Shown: positions 1-7,857, numbered from the stretch's first letter. The stretch is DNA of 64,000 nucleotides from Streptomyces sp. D2-8 (GCF_023184515.1 NZ_JAAHBP010000027.1:1-64000), one strand, 5' to 3'. The notes: a model not told the origin generated them from the letters alone. A program made the numbers and translations.

Positions 1-89
1 TCGCCCGCCACCGCATCAGCGTCCTGTTCGCCATGCTCCGCGACGGCACCTTCTACGAACCACGCCTCCCCGAAGCAACCGCCGCATGA
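1..89 (+). CDS. IS110-family transposase, C-terminal end (partial)
   Basis: Only the last 28 codons are present, read from position 3 to the TGA at 87-89. The tail contains HRISVLFAMLRDGTFYEP, which resembles the conserved C-terminal end of IS110/IS116/IS902 transposases (DEDD-type enzymes that move without classical inverted repeats). The rest of the gene lies outside the window. The sequence just downstream also looks like an IS110 end, supporting the call. With so few residues this is a family-level recognition only. Confidence 0.6.
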   Translation, partial: ARHRISVLFAMLRDGTFYEPRLPEATAA

Positions 90-99
90 CCAGCTCAGG

Positions 100-127
100 C
101 TTGACGAAAGACATAGAGGCACCCCCC
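100..127. mobile_element. Probable right end of the IS110-like element
   Basis: After the transposase stop comes a motif of the type TTGACGAAAGACATAGAGGC followed by a C run. This resembles the conserved right-terminal region of actinobacterial IS110/IS117 elements. The exact junction cannot be placed without the left end or an empty-site comparison. Confidence 0.4.
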
Positions 128-284
128 GGGTCCTGGTGTTGCCCACGGCCATGGTCAGGTGCGTGGAGCGCTGCTGTACAGCACATCCTGTGATTGCACT
201 GCGGCGCCCGCATCGAGGACTGCGACTGAAGATAGCCGGATCACATCCGTACCTGCCTTTTGCCTGCGCACTTCATTCGGGCGA

Positions 285-295
285 CGCTAGTCTGG
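285..295 (+). promoter_or_regulatory. Putative -10 region upstream of the NACHT gene
   Basis: CGCTAGTCTGG contains TAGTCT, an acceptable actinobacterial -10 hexamer, about 40 bp before the preferred NACHT start. The identical 11-mer recurs at 6637-6647 upstream of the second GntR gene of the same element. Promoter function is inferred. Confidence 0.35.
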
Positions 296-330
296 AGAGT
301 CAGTGATTCATGCTCTCAGGGGGACTGGCA

Positions 331-3300
331 ATGCTTGAGGTGCTGGCAGGAAAGATCGCGGGGGCGGCGCTGGGCGCGGGCGCTGGTGCTGTCGTTAGGC
401 GCGTAGTGCCAGGACCCGGCGCTGGCCTGGCACCCGGTCCCACGTTTCCACGCTTGCGACTAAGGCAACCCACCTCAATTGAGTCTGAAGACATTGACAA
501 GCTTGCTAAGCACGTAGCCAAACGGCTGACTGAACTAGTTGCCAAAGAATTCAGAGAGCTTGCAGAGAATGAGAAGCAGGCCGCGGCGCATCTGGCTACC
601 GACACTATTCTTGCTTCTGGTGTAGATATATGGGAATGCGATCTAAACCCGGAGCTTTATAGTCAAAAGGTCCTGAGAGGGTCGATAGCGTCCCGCGAAT
701 CAGCCGGACTGTCGGAATCGGCGCAGTCATTTTGCGAACTCCTTATCAGGGATATCGCAGTTCAGTTGGTGCAATTTGTTACCTCCTGGCCCACCTTTGC
801 GGCGACGGTTGAACTGGAACAGCTCAACAGGCTACGCGTTCTGGCCGATGCTGTAGAAAGCGTCAACGCCAAAATGGGGCCTGATCTGCGTTTGGAGGAT
901 TTGGATTTCGAGAGTCGTTATTCCTCTCTAGTCGTCGACGCCCTAAACCGCTTGCAGATTTTCGGCCTCGACTTGGCTGACCGAAGGAATCGGTCCTACG
1001 ATTTGTCGGCAGCCTACATTACGCTTAGCGTTGCTCCAGTTAGTCAACGGCGCGCGCCCACCCTCTCGGCGTCCCGCAATTCGACGAAAAATATACATGA
1101 CTCGGATGATGACGACCCGACACTTCCTATGCACATGACCTCGGAGGCTGACAAAGGGGTCGGAATGCGTGCGGAGATTGCGGTCTCCCCCTATCAGAGA
1201 ATACTGCTCCGCGGGGATGCTGGTTCAGGTAAGACCACTCTGCTCCAATGGCTGGCGGTTAACGCAGCGAATAGGAGTTTCCCTGCAGACCTGGCAGAGT
1301 GGAACTCGCTGGTACCGCTCATGCTGCCATTGCGCCGATACGCCAATGCTTCTCTTCCTAATCCTTCTCAGTTCTTTCCCGTCGTTGGGACTATGCTCTG
1401 TGAGGAGATGCCCGACAAGTGGGTGCATCGCATACTAAGAGCAGGGCGAGCCCTAATTTTGATTGACGGAGTGGACGAACTCCCGGATGAACAGCGCGAT
1501 GTGGCTCGCGACTGGCTCCGATCTTTGATTGCCACTTACCCGAACGCTATTTATATCGTCACTTCCCGGCCAGCAGCGGCAGAGGTCGACTGGCTGGGCG
1601 AAGACGGGTTCGCGGTGCTTGATCTGCTCCCCATGAATCAAAAAGACGTGGAAAGGTTCGTCGAGCATTGGCACAATGCAGCCAGGAATGGCGAGGATGA
1701 TGCAGCGGAGTTCGAATTACTGAATCAGGGTGAGACTGATCTAATCAAATCCATCCGAGAGGAGCGACAGCTGAGGAGGCTTGCGTCCAATCCGTTGCTA
1801 TGTGCACTCCTGTGCACTCTCAATCGAGACCGGCATTCTCAGCTGCCTCGCGATCGCATGGAGCTGTATCGGGCAGCTCTCGATCTACTTCTTTTGAGGC
1901 GCGATCGAGAAAGGAAGATCAATTATCCTGCACCTGCACACCTGGGGGACTCGCAGAAAAAGTCAGTGCTGGGAGGCTTCGCGCACTGGCTGATCAGAAA
2001 TGGCCTCACTGACGCTTCTCGCGATCAAGCAGTGAAGCAAGTGGGCATATCGCTTCAGTCAATGCCGGCGGTGGAGTCGGATGCTGCTGCAGTATTTGAT
2101 TACCTACTCGTTAGGAGCGGCTGCCTCAGGGAGCCAGTCCCGGAACGTGTCGATTTCATCCACCGTACTTTCCAGGAGTATCTGGCTGCCGCACGCATAG
2201 TCGAGATCGATGATTTTGACAATCTTCTTGCCAATGCGCATCTAGATCAATGGCACGAAGTCTTCGTAATGGCAGTAGGTCACGCAAGGCCTAAAGAGCG
2301 CTCGATACTTTTGTCAGGCCTTATAAAACGAGGCGAGTGTGACACTGAGCATAAAAAACGGCTCCACTTGCTTGCTGCGGCATGCCTTGAGACGGCAACA
2401 GAATGTGACCCTCCGAACGTGTATACGCAAGTTCGTGAGATCACTGCGGAATTGATCCCGCCGCGGCGTATCACAGATGCGAAGGAACTGGCCGCCGCAG
2501 GTGACATGGTAATCCCGCTTATTCCGAAAAGAAGGCTATCAGCGAACGAGGCGGTGGCCACCATCAGAATGGCGGCAATTGTCGGCGGCGATGGTGCGCT
2601 CTCTCTGATCAGTCGCCATGCGCGCGACAAAAGAGTGACTGTGCAGCGGGAGATTCGGCAAGCATGGGAGTATTTTGATGCCGAAGAGTATGCGAGTATG
2701 GTGCTTTCGAAGAACCCTGAATACTGGGATTCCTTGGAAGTCTACCTCCCGCATATGCTTCCAGCTCTGCGTCATCTAACAGAGTTGCGTGAACTCACAG
2801 TTGTTTGTCCTTTTCAAGGGGCCGAATGGATGCGAGGGCTGGCAAAGCTTGAAGTACTGCATTTCCACAGAGGGGCTACAGGATTGGCTTTCGAGGACAT
2901 AGCTGCGGCGCTTCCCCAGCTGCGCGGTTTGTCCATGATGACGCGAGAATCGGTAGGCTCCTTCAGTCACCTTTCAGGTTTGCAACATCTGGAATATCTG
3001 AACATCTTTCGCGGCAGGGGTGTGGATTTCGATTTGTCACCTTTCCCGCGTCTGCCAAGTCTGAAGCGACTGATGCTGCATAACCAGGTAGGAGATCTTG
3101 ACTTCGCCAGCCTGGCCGAAGGGGCTCCCCAACTTGAGACGTTGTGGCTATCGCCCAACGGGTTCGTGGAACATCTGGCGGGTATTGGCAATCTGCGCAA
3201 CCTTGAGCGACTTAATATCAGTGTGGGCGAGCAAACTGACCTAGCAGCATTGTCTGGACTTCACCGCCTGCGGTCGCTAACGATTCGCGTCAACTCGCCG

Positions 3301-3558
3301 GTGAATTTGGATGCTCTGGTAGAGATCAGATCACTCCGGGACGTTAGATTTTCCCCCAATGATGGGAATCGCGATATTAACCTCCCGGAGTTCGACCTCC
3401 GCCCCTTTATCGATTCGGGTCGCGAGTGGAGAATTCATGTCTCTGCGCGATTCGAGAATATATTTATCGGCAATGACCACCCTGCTGTGAGAGCTGATTT
3501 GATCACCGCAGGGACTCCGGCGTGGAGATTTCTGATCAATCAGCCCGAGGGGAACTAG
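331..3558 (+). CDS. NACHT-domain STAND NTPase with C-terminal leucine-rich repeats (bNACHT/NLR-like)
   Basis: This 1,075-aa protein has three parts. Residues 1-~230 are an alpha-helical N-terminal region. A NACHT NTPase follows, with Walker A GDAGSGKTT at about residue 295 and Walker B ALILIDGVDEL at about 372. Residues ~805-1035 are leucine-rich repeats (repeated LxxLxxL units). Bacterial NACHT-LRR proteins are STAND ATPases, and several have been shown to protect against phage. I chose ATG 331 because GGGGGA lies 6-7 bp upstream; ATG 310 is an alternative. The gene is visibly AT-richer than its neighbours, uses codons such as ATA and AAA, and has an in-frame TTA at 1717, so it was probably acquired and may be bldA-dependent. 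It sits alone between an IS110 tail and the AICE core. The NACHT-LRR architecture is clear; the defence role is inferred. Confidence 0.85.
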   Translation: MLEVLAGKIAGAALGAGAGAVVRRVVPGPGAGLAPGPTFPRLRLRQPTSIESEDIDKLAKHVAKRLTELVAKEFRELAENEKQAAAHLATDTILASGVDIWECDLNPELYSQKVLRGSIASRESAGLSESAQSFCELLIRDIAVQLVQFVTSWPTFAATVELEQLNRLRVLADAVESVNAKMGPDLRLEDLDFESRYSSLVVDALNRLQIFGLDLADRRNRSYDLSAAYITLSVAPVSQRRAPTLSASRNSTKNIHDSDDDDPTLPMHMTSEADKGVGMRAEIAVSPYQRILLRGDAGSGKTTLLQWLAVNAANRSFPADLAEWNSLVPLMLPLRRYANASLPNPSQFFPVVGTMLCEEMPDKWVHRILRAGRALILIDGVDELPDEQRDVARDWLRSLIATYPNAIYIVTSRPAAAEVDWLGEDGFAVLDLLPMNQKDVERFVEHWHNAARNGEDDAAEFELLNQGETDLIKSIREERQLRRLASNPLLCALLCTLNRDRHSQLPRDRMELYRAALDLLLLRRDRERKINYPAPAHLGDSQKKSVLGGFAHWLIRNGLTDASRDQAVKQVGISLQSMPAVESDAAAVFDYLLVRSGCLREPVPERVDFIHRTFQEYLAAARIVEIDDFDNLLANAHLDQWHEVFVMAVGHARPKERSILLSGLIKRGECDTEHKKRLHLLAAACLETATECDPPNVYTQVREITAELIPPRRITDAKELAAAGDMVIPLIPKRRLSANEAVATIRMAAIVGGDGALSLISRHARDKRVTVQREIRQAWEYFDAEEYASMVLSKNPEYWDSLEVYLPHMLPALRHLTELRELTVVCPFQGAEWMRGLAKLEVLHFHRGATGLAFEDIAAALPQLRGLSMMTRESVGSFSHLSGLQHLEYLNIFRGRGVDFDLSPFPRLPSLKRLMLHNQVGDLDFASLAEGAPQLETLWLSPNGFVEHLAGIGNLRNLERLNISVGEQTDLAALSGLHRLRSLTIRVNSPVNLDALVEIRSLRDVRFSPNDGNRDINLPEFDLRPFIDSGREWRIHVSARFENIFIGNDHPAVRADLITAGTPAWRFLINQPEGN

Positions 3559-3563
3559 CTGAG

Positions 3564-3727
3564 GTCGGTGGAGCGGCTTTGGGGTGGCGCTGCTTTGGCG
3601 CGAGTGATCATGGCCCCGTAAGCTTCCGGCGCGTCGGGCAGTCTGTGGACCTGCCCGGTAAAGCACGACGTTGGGGCCATGATCTTCGAGGCTCGCGCCA
3701 AAGTGGCTCCGTAAAGCCGTGGAGCCG
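3564..3727. repeat. Long imperfect inverted repeat with central hairpin
   Basis: Nested arms pair around position 3646: CGGCTTT (3574-3580) with AAAGCCG (3713-3719), CTTTGGCGCGAG (3593-3604) with CTCGCGCCAAAG (3692-3703), GATCATGGCCCC (3606-3617) with GGGGCCATGATC (3673-3684), and an inner hairpin CGGGCAG/CTGCCCG (3635-3641/3651-3657). No gene is seen in the stretch 3559-3900. It may be a replication or transfer site (double-strand origin, sti or clt-like), a MITE-like element, or an elaborate terminator between the NACHT gene and the convergent DUF1152 gene. The pairing is seen; the role is unknown. Confidence 0.7.
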
Positions 3728-3832
3728 ACCGCCCCAGCCACGATGTACCCCTTCTCTGGCATCAGGCGGCTGATCGTTGTGCGCGCGGCACGGGCGCCGG
3801 CCGGGCTGGAGCGGGGCGGAGACAGGAGCGCA

Positions 3833-3853
3833 GGCCCGGCCGGGGGCCGGGCC
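3833..3853. repeat. Perfect 9-bp stem hairpin
   Basis: GGCCCGGCC, a 3-base loop, then GGCCGGGCC, lying 48 bp downstream of the end of the minus-strand DUF1152 gene. It could terminate that transcript or be part of the structured region described at 3564-3727. Confidence 0.5.
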
Positions 3854-3900
3854 GCGCGCGGGGAGCGGAGCGAGCCGCCTTGAACCCGCAAAGAAGGTTG

Positions 3901-4998
3901 TTACTCAGTAGTGGCTGCGATGCGCCACAAGGGAGCGTCGTACTGCTTCGGACGGCTGCTGATGAGCAGCTGGCGTAGGTCCTCGCGCAAGGAGCCGTTG
4001 AGGTTCAAGGCCTCTGTGATGCGGCGGAACGTCGTGTGGGTAACCCCGTGGCTCCCGGCCTCGGCTTCGAACTGGTCGAGCTGGGACAGTACGGCCTCAG
4101 GGTCGAGCTGCACGGGTGGCTGGTCCTTGAGCCACGCGGCCTTGTTGCGTTCGTAGTCGATTTCCGAGTAGCCGCAGATTTCGCGGCTGTGTGCCTCGAC
4201 CTCGTCCAGGGTGGCGGTCGTCAGGATGGCGCGGGCCAACTGGTTGCGGGTGATCGCCTCGTCCAAGTCGACCTCATGGACCGTCGGTCCCTCGTCAGTG
4301 AGGGGCACCGGGAGGCCGGCGTCTCGCATCTCGCAGGTGCCGCGTACGCCTCGGGCTGTCGCTGCGAGCATCCCGGTTGCCTCGGAGGGGTGCCATTCCA
4401 GGACCGAGCTGATCGGCTCGGTGTCCTTCGCTGTGAGGGTGTGGATGAGCGGGCCGAGCGCTCCGCGCAGTTCGTCGAGAGGGAGTTCGCCATCGAGGGC
4501 GGGGCCCGTCACCAAGAGGCGGACGGGAGCGTTCACCTGGCAGCACGCGGCGAGTGTGACGGCGTCGGCAAGCGGGCTTTTCAACGTCGGCTCGTCGCCG
4601 CGGGCGAGGATGTCGCCGCCCACGTCCAGGAGGTCGATCGACTCTGGTGACAAGTGGTCGACCAGCTCTTCGAGTTGGCGGGTGACGCCCTCGACCCCAG
4701 AGCGCGGATCGATCAGCGCGAACGTGTGCCGGAGCTCTGCTGCGAGTCGGGGGAGAGTCGAGCCCGCCGGAGCGATCGGGCGGGCCTCGGCCGGCACTGC
4801 CCAGACTGCTGGTGTGAGGGGTTGGAGGCCGGTGAAGTTGTCCGGTCCTCGGGGACCCGGAACCGGGTCGATCAGGAGGCGGTCCCACGCGTACGTGAGG
4901 ATCACCGCCTGGTCCTCGTCGCCGTAGAGGGCGGCGTGAATCATTGCGGCGGCGACTGCGTCGCCCCCTCCTCCTGCTGCGACGATCAACCGCGTCAT
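3901..4998 (-). CDS. DUF1152 domain-containing protein
   Basis: The 365-aa product starts MTRLIVAAGGGGD; the glycine-rich GGGGD near the N-terminus followed by a small-residue helix is typical of DUF1152. There is no signal peptide or membrane segment, so it is probably cytoplasmic. The molecular function of DUF1152 is not established. I preferred the ATG at 4998 because the conserved domain begins there; a GTG at 5031 would add 11 residues. It is transcribed divergently from the first GntR gene, and a dyad (AGTGGCTA-N7-TAGCCACT) of the type that also precedes the next AICE operon lies just upstream. This suggests regulation by that GntR protein. Confidence 0.7.
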   Translation of the reverse strand: MTRLIVAAGGGGDAVAAAMIHAALYGDEDQAVILTYAWDRLLIDPVPGPRGPDNFTGLQPLTPAVWAVPAEARPIAPAGSTLPRLAAELRHTFALIDPRSGVEGVTRQLEELVDHLSPESIDLLDVGGDILARGDEPTLKSPLADAVTLAACCQVNAPVRLLVTGPALDGELPLDELRGALGPLIHTLTAKDTEPISSVLEWHPSEATGMLAATARGVRGTCEMRDAGLPVPLTDEGPTVHEVDLDEAITRNQLARAILTTATLDEVEAHSREICGYSEIDYERNKAAWLKDQPPVQLDPEAVLSQLDQFEAEAGSHGVTHTTFRRITEALNLNGSLREDLRQLLISSRPKQYDAPLWRIAATTE

Positions 4999-5040
4999 GC
5001 GTCTCAGCGTACGGGGTGGAGGGTTGACCACTCACCCTAT

Positions 5041-5063
5041 AGTGGCTAGAGGCCATAGCCACT
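5041..5063. promoter_or_regulatory. GntR operator O1 (DUF1152/GntR intergenic region)
   Basis: AGTGGCTA and TAGCCACT form a dyad with a 7-bp spacer between the divergent DUF1152 and GntR genes. The half-site AGTGGC recurs in two palindromes just after the GntR gene (5919-5960), so the three sites flank the regulator. Binding is inferred from this arrangement. Confidence 0.6.
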
Positions 5064-5142
5064 TGTATTGAGAAGCAGGCCTCAGCTCGGTAGCGGGGTG
5101 CCCGACTACTCGCCTGGGGCTCGCCTTGGGTGAGGAGGACTG

Positions 5143-5883
5143 ATGCCGCAGATCGAGGAGGCTCAGCCGAAGTATCTCCAGATCGCGCACTACATCCGTG
5201 ATCAGATTCTTCGGGGTGACCTGCGACCGGGTGACGAGGTGCCGTCCGAACGGCAGTTGGCGGCGGACTGGAAGGTGTCCCGGCCCACGGCCGCACGGTC
5301 GTTGGAAGCGCTGAGTCATCAAGGGCTCGTCGAGAAGCGTCAGGGGTCGGGCACGTACGTGCGCAGCCTCGAAGTCAATCGGCGGGCTCGTGAGCTGTAC
5401 GGGCGTGCTCGGCAGACCGGGAAGATCTACACACCGGGCGAGTACGCCGTGATCACCTCTGCTGGTTGGCTGGATGCGCCGGACCACGTGGCTGAGGCGC
5501 TGGGTCTGGTGAAGGACCGTCGGGCGGTGCACCGGCGGCGTGTGACCAACAACCAGGACGGGCCGATCACGCTCTCCACCTCGTGGTTCGCTCCGGATGT
5601 CGGTCAACGTGCGCCGAAGCTTCTGGAGCCGGAGCGGATCCAAGAGGGGACGCTGCTGTACGTCGAGAACATGACCGGACGGCAGGGGAGTTACGCGGAA
5701 GATCGCATGTGCGCGCGTGGGGCCACGGAGGAAGAGGCCGAGGACCTTCAACTTGAGGCTGGCTCCGCCGTGCTGATCGTGCACCACGTCGTCTTCGACC
5801 TCCAGGACCGGCCGTTGGAGTTCGCTGAGGCCACCTACCCGCCGCATCGTTGGGCGTTCGAGCAGGGCTACCCCCTCACCTGA
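5143..5883 (+). CDS. GntR-family transcriptional regulator (HutC/UTRA type), AICE repressor 1
   Basis: 246 aa. Residues ~8-75 form the GntR winged helix, with YLQIAHYIRDQILRGDLRPG and the wing QGSGTYV. A UTRA ligand-binding domain follows from ~95 to the end. The ATG at 5143 follows a strong GAGGAGG. In AICEs such as pSAM2 a GntR protein (KorSA) holds transfer and replication genes off. Operators containing AGTGGC lie on both sides of this gene (5041-5063, 5919-5960), so it probably controls the divergent DUF1152 gene, itself, and the zinc-knuckle/ATPase pair downstream. The ligand is unknown. Confidence 0.85.
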   Translation: MPQIEEAQPKYLQIAHYIRDQILRGDLRPGDEVPSERQLAADWKVSRPTAARSLEALSHQGLVEKRQGSGTYVRSLEVNRRARELYGRARQTGKIYTPGEYAVITSAGWLDAPDHVAEALGLVKDRRAVHRRRVTNNQDGPITLSTSWFAPDVGQRAPKLLEPERIQEGTLLYVENMTGRQGSYAEDRMCARGATEEEAEDLQLEAGSAVLIVHHVVFDLQDRPLEFAEATYPPHRWAFEQGYPLT

Positions 5884-5918
5884 GGGGGCCAGTTGCGGCG
5901 AATCGCTTGCGTCCGTCA

Positions 5919-5960
5919 AGTGGCTAATGCCACTATCCAGGAAGTGGCTAAGGCCACTTC
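5919..5960. promoter_or_regulatory. Tandem GntR operators O2 and O3
   Basis: Two adjacent palindromes: AGTGGC-TAAT-GCCACT at 5919-5934 and GAAGTGGC-TAAG-GCCACTTC at 5941-5960 (8-bp perfect arms). They end 18 bp before the start of the next gene, a position from which a bound repressor would block transcription. Confidence 0.7.
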
Positions 5961-5978
5961 ACTGGGAGGAGGCGCGGT

Positions 5979-6152
5979 GTGACGAGTCAGCGGCCGGATC
6001 AGGGCACGCAGTTACCTTGCCGGGGTTGCCGGGGGCGCGGTTGGAAGCGCGTCGGCTCGCGAACGACCCTGGCGCTTGCCACCGTCGCCGACCGCACCCG
6101 CGCCACATCGAAGCGGCGCTGCCTCGACTGCGACGGTAGCGGCAGGAAGTGA
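5979..6152 (+). CDS. Small zinc-knuckle protein with two CxxCxGxG motifs
   Basis: 57 aa, starting at GTG 5979 eight bases after GGGAGGA. It holds CRGCRGRGW near residue 14 and CLDCDGSGRK at the C-terminus: two CxxCxGxG half-sites like those of the DnaJ cysteine-rich region, but with no J-domain. The two pairs could form one zinc site. The gene contains a TTA codon, rare in Streptomyces and dependent on the bldA tRNA. It is the first gene downstream of the tandem GntR operators and is followed 7 bp later by the anti-sigma-like ATPase gene, so the two probably form an operon. Its function is not known to me. Confidence 0.7.
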   Translation: MTSQRPDQGTQLPCRGCRGRGWKRVGSRTTLALATVADRTRATSKRRCLDCDGSGRK

Positions 6153-6159
6153 GCACTTG

Positions 6160-6600
6160 ATGGCCTACATGATCGACCGCTACCCGTCTGAGGAATCACC
6201 GCGCCTCGGTGCGATGACCTTGCACCCTGTCGCTGAGTCCGTACCGCGGGCTCGGCGTTGGTTCCGCAAGTTCATCGCCCCGTACAACCCGGCCTGCTCC
6301 GTCGACGACTGTGCGCTCATGATCTCGGAGCTGGTGACCAACGCCATCGCTTACGGCCGGTCGGACGAACCCTGGCTCGTACGGGTCGAGTGGTTCCGTG
6401 AGGGGACCTCGCTCCGGGTCGACGTGCACAACCCCGGCTTTCCGGCGAACGTGCGGCTGAGGCATCCCGACGCCAACGACTCCCACGGGCGTGGGCTGCT
6501 CCTGGTCGATTCCCTGGCCGAGTCGTGGCACGCTGCACCGAGCTGCTTCGGCGGAACCGTCGTCTCCTTCGTGGTGGCCGATGCCTGGCCCGGAAGGTAA
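6160..6600 (+). CDS. ATP-binding protein, RsbW/SpoIIAB-like HATPase (anti-sigma-factor kinase family)
   Basis: 146 aa. The single GHKL-type fold shows N-box ELVTNAIAYG at about residue 55, a G1-like HNPG at about 93, and G2 GRGLLLVDSLA near 112. Such stand-alone HATPase_c_2 proteins are abundant in Streptomyces and include sigma-factor antagonists; partners are rarely known. I chose ATG 6160, preceded by AGGAAGTGAG overlapping the end of the zinc-knuckle gene; starts further upstream lack conservation. It lies between the two GntR regulators and probably belongs to the GntR-1 operon. Confidence 0.75.
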   Translation: MAYMIDRYPSEESPRLGAMTLHPVAESVPRARRWFRKFIAPYNPACSVDDCALMISELVTNAIAYGRSDEPWLVRVEWFREGTSLRVDVHNPGFPANVRLRHPDANDSHGRGLLLVDSLAESWHAAPSCFGGTVVSFVVADAWPGR

Positions 6601-6636
6601 GAGTTCGCTCCGCTTCTACTCCCACAATCGAAGATT

Positions 6637-6665
6637 CGCTAGTCTGGTTGACCAGTTGACTTGGC
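6637..6665 (+). promoter_or_regulatory. Promoter/operator region of the second GntR gene
   Basis: CGCTAGTCTGG (also upstream of the NACHT gene) is followed by the small palindrome TGGTTGACCA (6645-6654) and GTTGACTTGGC (6655-6665). The TTGACTT core recurs inverted twice at 7933-7977 in front of the transfer genes, suggesting the second GntR protein binds here to control itself. Confidence 0.45.
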
Positions 6666-6686
6666 TAATCCCGACAGGCGGCGTTC

Positions 6687-7415
6687 ATGGCGTATGAAGT
6701 GGAGCCACCGAAGTACGTGCGCCTCGCACAGACGATCCAGCGTCGCATCGAGGACGGTACGTACCCGCCTGGCACTCGGGTGCCCAGCGAGAATCAGTTG
6801 GTGCAGTCCTTCGGGATGTCCCGACCGACCGTCGTGCGGGCGCTGGAACTGCTGAAGCGTGATGGCTGGCTGGAGTCCCGGCAGGGGTACGGCACGATCG
6901 TTCGGGACCGGCCGGAAGTGGTCGAGCAGAAGGACAGGCGGGGGCGAGAGGCTCTGGAGCGCGATGAGTCCCAGACTCCGGGTCGCCTCGTGGAAGTCGC
7001 TGAAGTCGTTGTCCCGGCGCGAGTCGCCTCAGCGCTCGGCTTGCCGAAGAAGGCCAAAGTCCTCATGCGTCGCCTCCTCGTTGAGGAGGAAGGCGAAGCA
7101 GTTGAGCTGGTCTCGTCGTACTTCCCCGCCGGCCTGGCAGAGGACACTGAGCTGGCGAGCGCTGAAGTGCTCGCTGGCAGTGTGCGCGAGCACCTGGAAG
7201 CGAGGAAGAAGATCCGGTTCGACCATGTCACGGAGCGGGTCTCAGCTCGGCTCCCTGGGACAGGTGAAGCCGGGCTCTTGGGCCTGCCGGACGGTGTGCC
7301 CGTGCTGAGCGTCCTGGTCATCGCGTGCGACGCGTCAGGGCAGGCGTTGCAGGTTTCTGACGTGCTGCTTCCTGCTGACCGACAGGAACTCGAAGATACC
7401 TATCGGCTCAGCTGA
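6687..7415 (+). CDS. GntR-family transcriptional regulator (HutC/UTRA type), AICE repressor 2 (KorSA/TraR-like)
   Basis: 242 aa with a GntR winged helix at residues ~5-75 (PPGTRVPSENQLVQSFGMSR and wing RQGYGTIV) and a C-terminal UTRA domain. It is only moderately similar to the first GntR protein, notably in the recognition region. Its position immediately before the transfer operon, and TTGACTT-type motifs both upstream of itself and in the divergent 7858-8017 region, make it the likely repressor of tra/spd/rep functions, as KorSA is in pSAM2. Target assignment is inferred. Confidence 0.8.
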   Translation: MAYEVEPPKYVRLAQTIQRRIEDGTYPPGTRVPSENQLVQSFGMSRPTVVRALELLKRDGWLESRQGYGTIVRDRPEVVEQKDRRGREALERDESQTPGRLVEVAEVVVPARVASALGLPKKAKVLMRRLLVEEEGEAVELVSSYFPAGLAEDTELASAEVLAGSVREHLEARKKIRFDHVTERVSARLPGTGEAGLLGLPDGVPVLSVLVIACDASGQALQVSDVLLPADRQELEDTYRLS

Positions 7416-7437
7416 CGGGTGAACCGGTAACTGCGCC

Positions 7438-7857
7438 TCAGGCTCGAGGTCGTCGGCTGGCAAGTCGGTAGATCACGTACGTAAGCGCCAGGATGAAGTC
7501 GGCGGCTACCCAGAACGCGACGATCAGGCCCACCCCGATCGTGGTTCCGACGTCGCTCGCGTCCTCGCAGAGCTTCAGGTCCTCTCCCGTCAGGCCCCGG
7601 CAACCTTCGGGCGTACCGCTGGCCGTCGAGGCGCCCAAAATGACCCAGATCAAAAACAAGATCTGTACGGCGAGGAAGACCCACAGGAAGACCCGCCGCC
7701 GCCTCCTCGGCGGCGGTGCCGTACTGCCCTGGTACGGAGGCTGACTTGAGGGTGATCCTTGAGGCGCTCCCGGCCAGGTGCCCGGCGGCGGTGCTGCTCC
7801 TTGTGGAGTACGAGGGCCCCATGACTGTGGTTCTGGAGCGCGGTTCTTCTTACTCAT
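7438..7857 (-). CDS. Proline-rich protein with two membrane segments
   Basis: 139 aa. The first ~65 residues are rich in Pro, Gly and Ser with a basic patch (PRRRRR), followed by a hydrophobic helix (VFLWVFLAVQILFLIWVIL), a short loop with two cysteines, and a second helix (VGLIVAFWVAADFILALTYV). ATG 7857 is preceded by GGGAGGG; longer starts are possible. It is divergent from the transfer operon and shares its operator region. It is probably an AICE membrane accessory protein; no specific function recognised. Confidence 0.6.
   Translation of the reverse strand: MSKKNRAPEPQSWGPRTPQGAAPPPGTWPGAPQGSPSSQPPYQGSTAPPPRRRRRVFLWVFLAVQILFLIWVILGASTASGTPEGCRGLTGEDLKLCEDASDVGTTIGVGLIVAFWVAADFILALTYVIYRLASRRPRA

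Noticed and set aside
5979..6152. Considered a truncated DnaJ
   Set aside because: Only two half-motifs, no J-domain or client-binding domain, and it has its own ribosome site and operator context.
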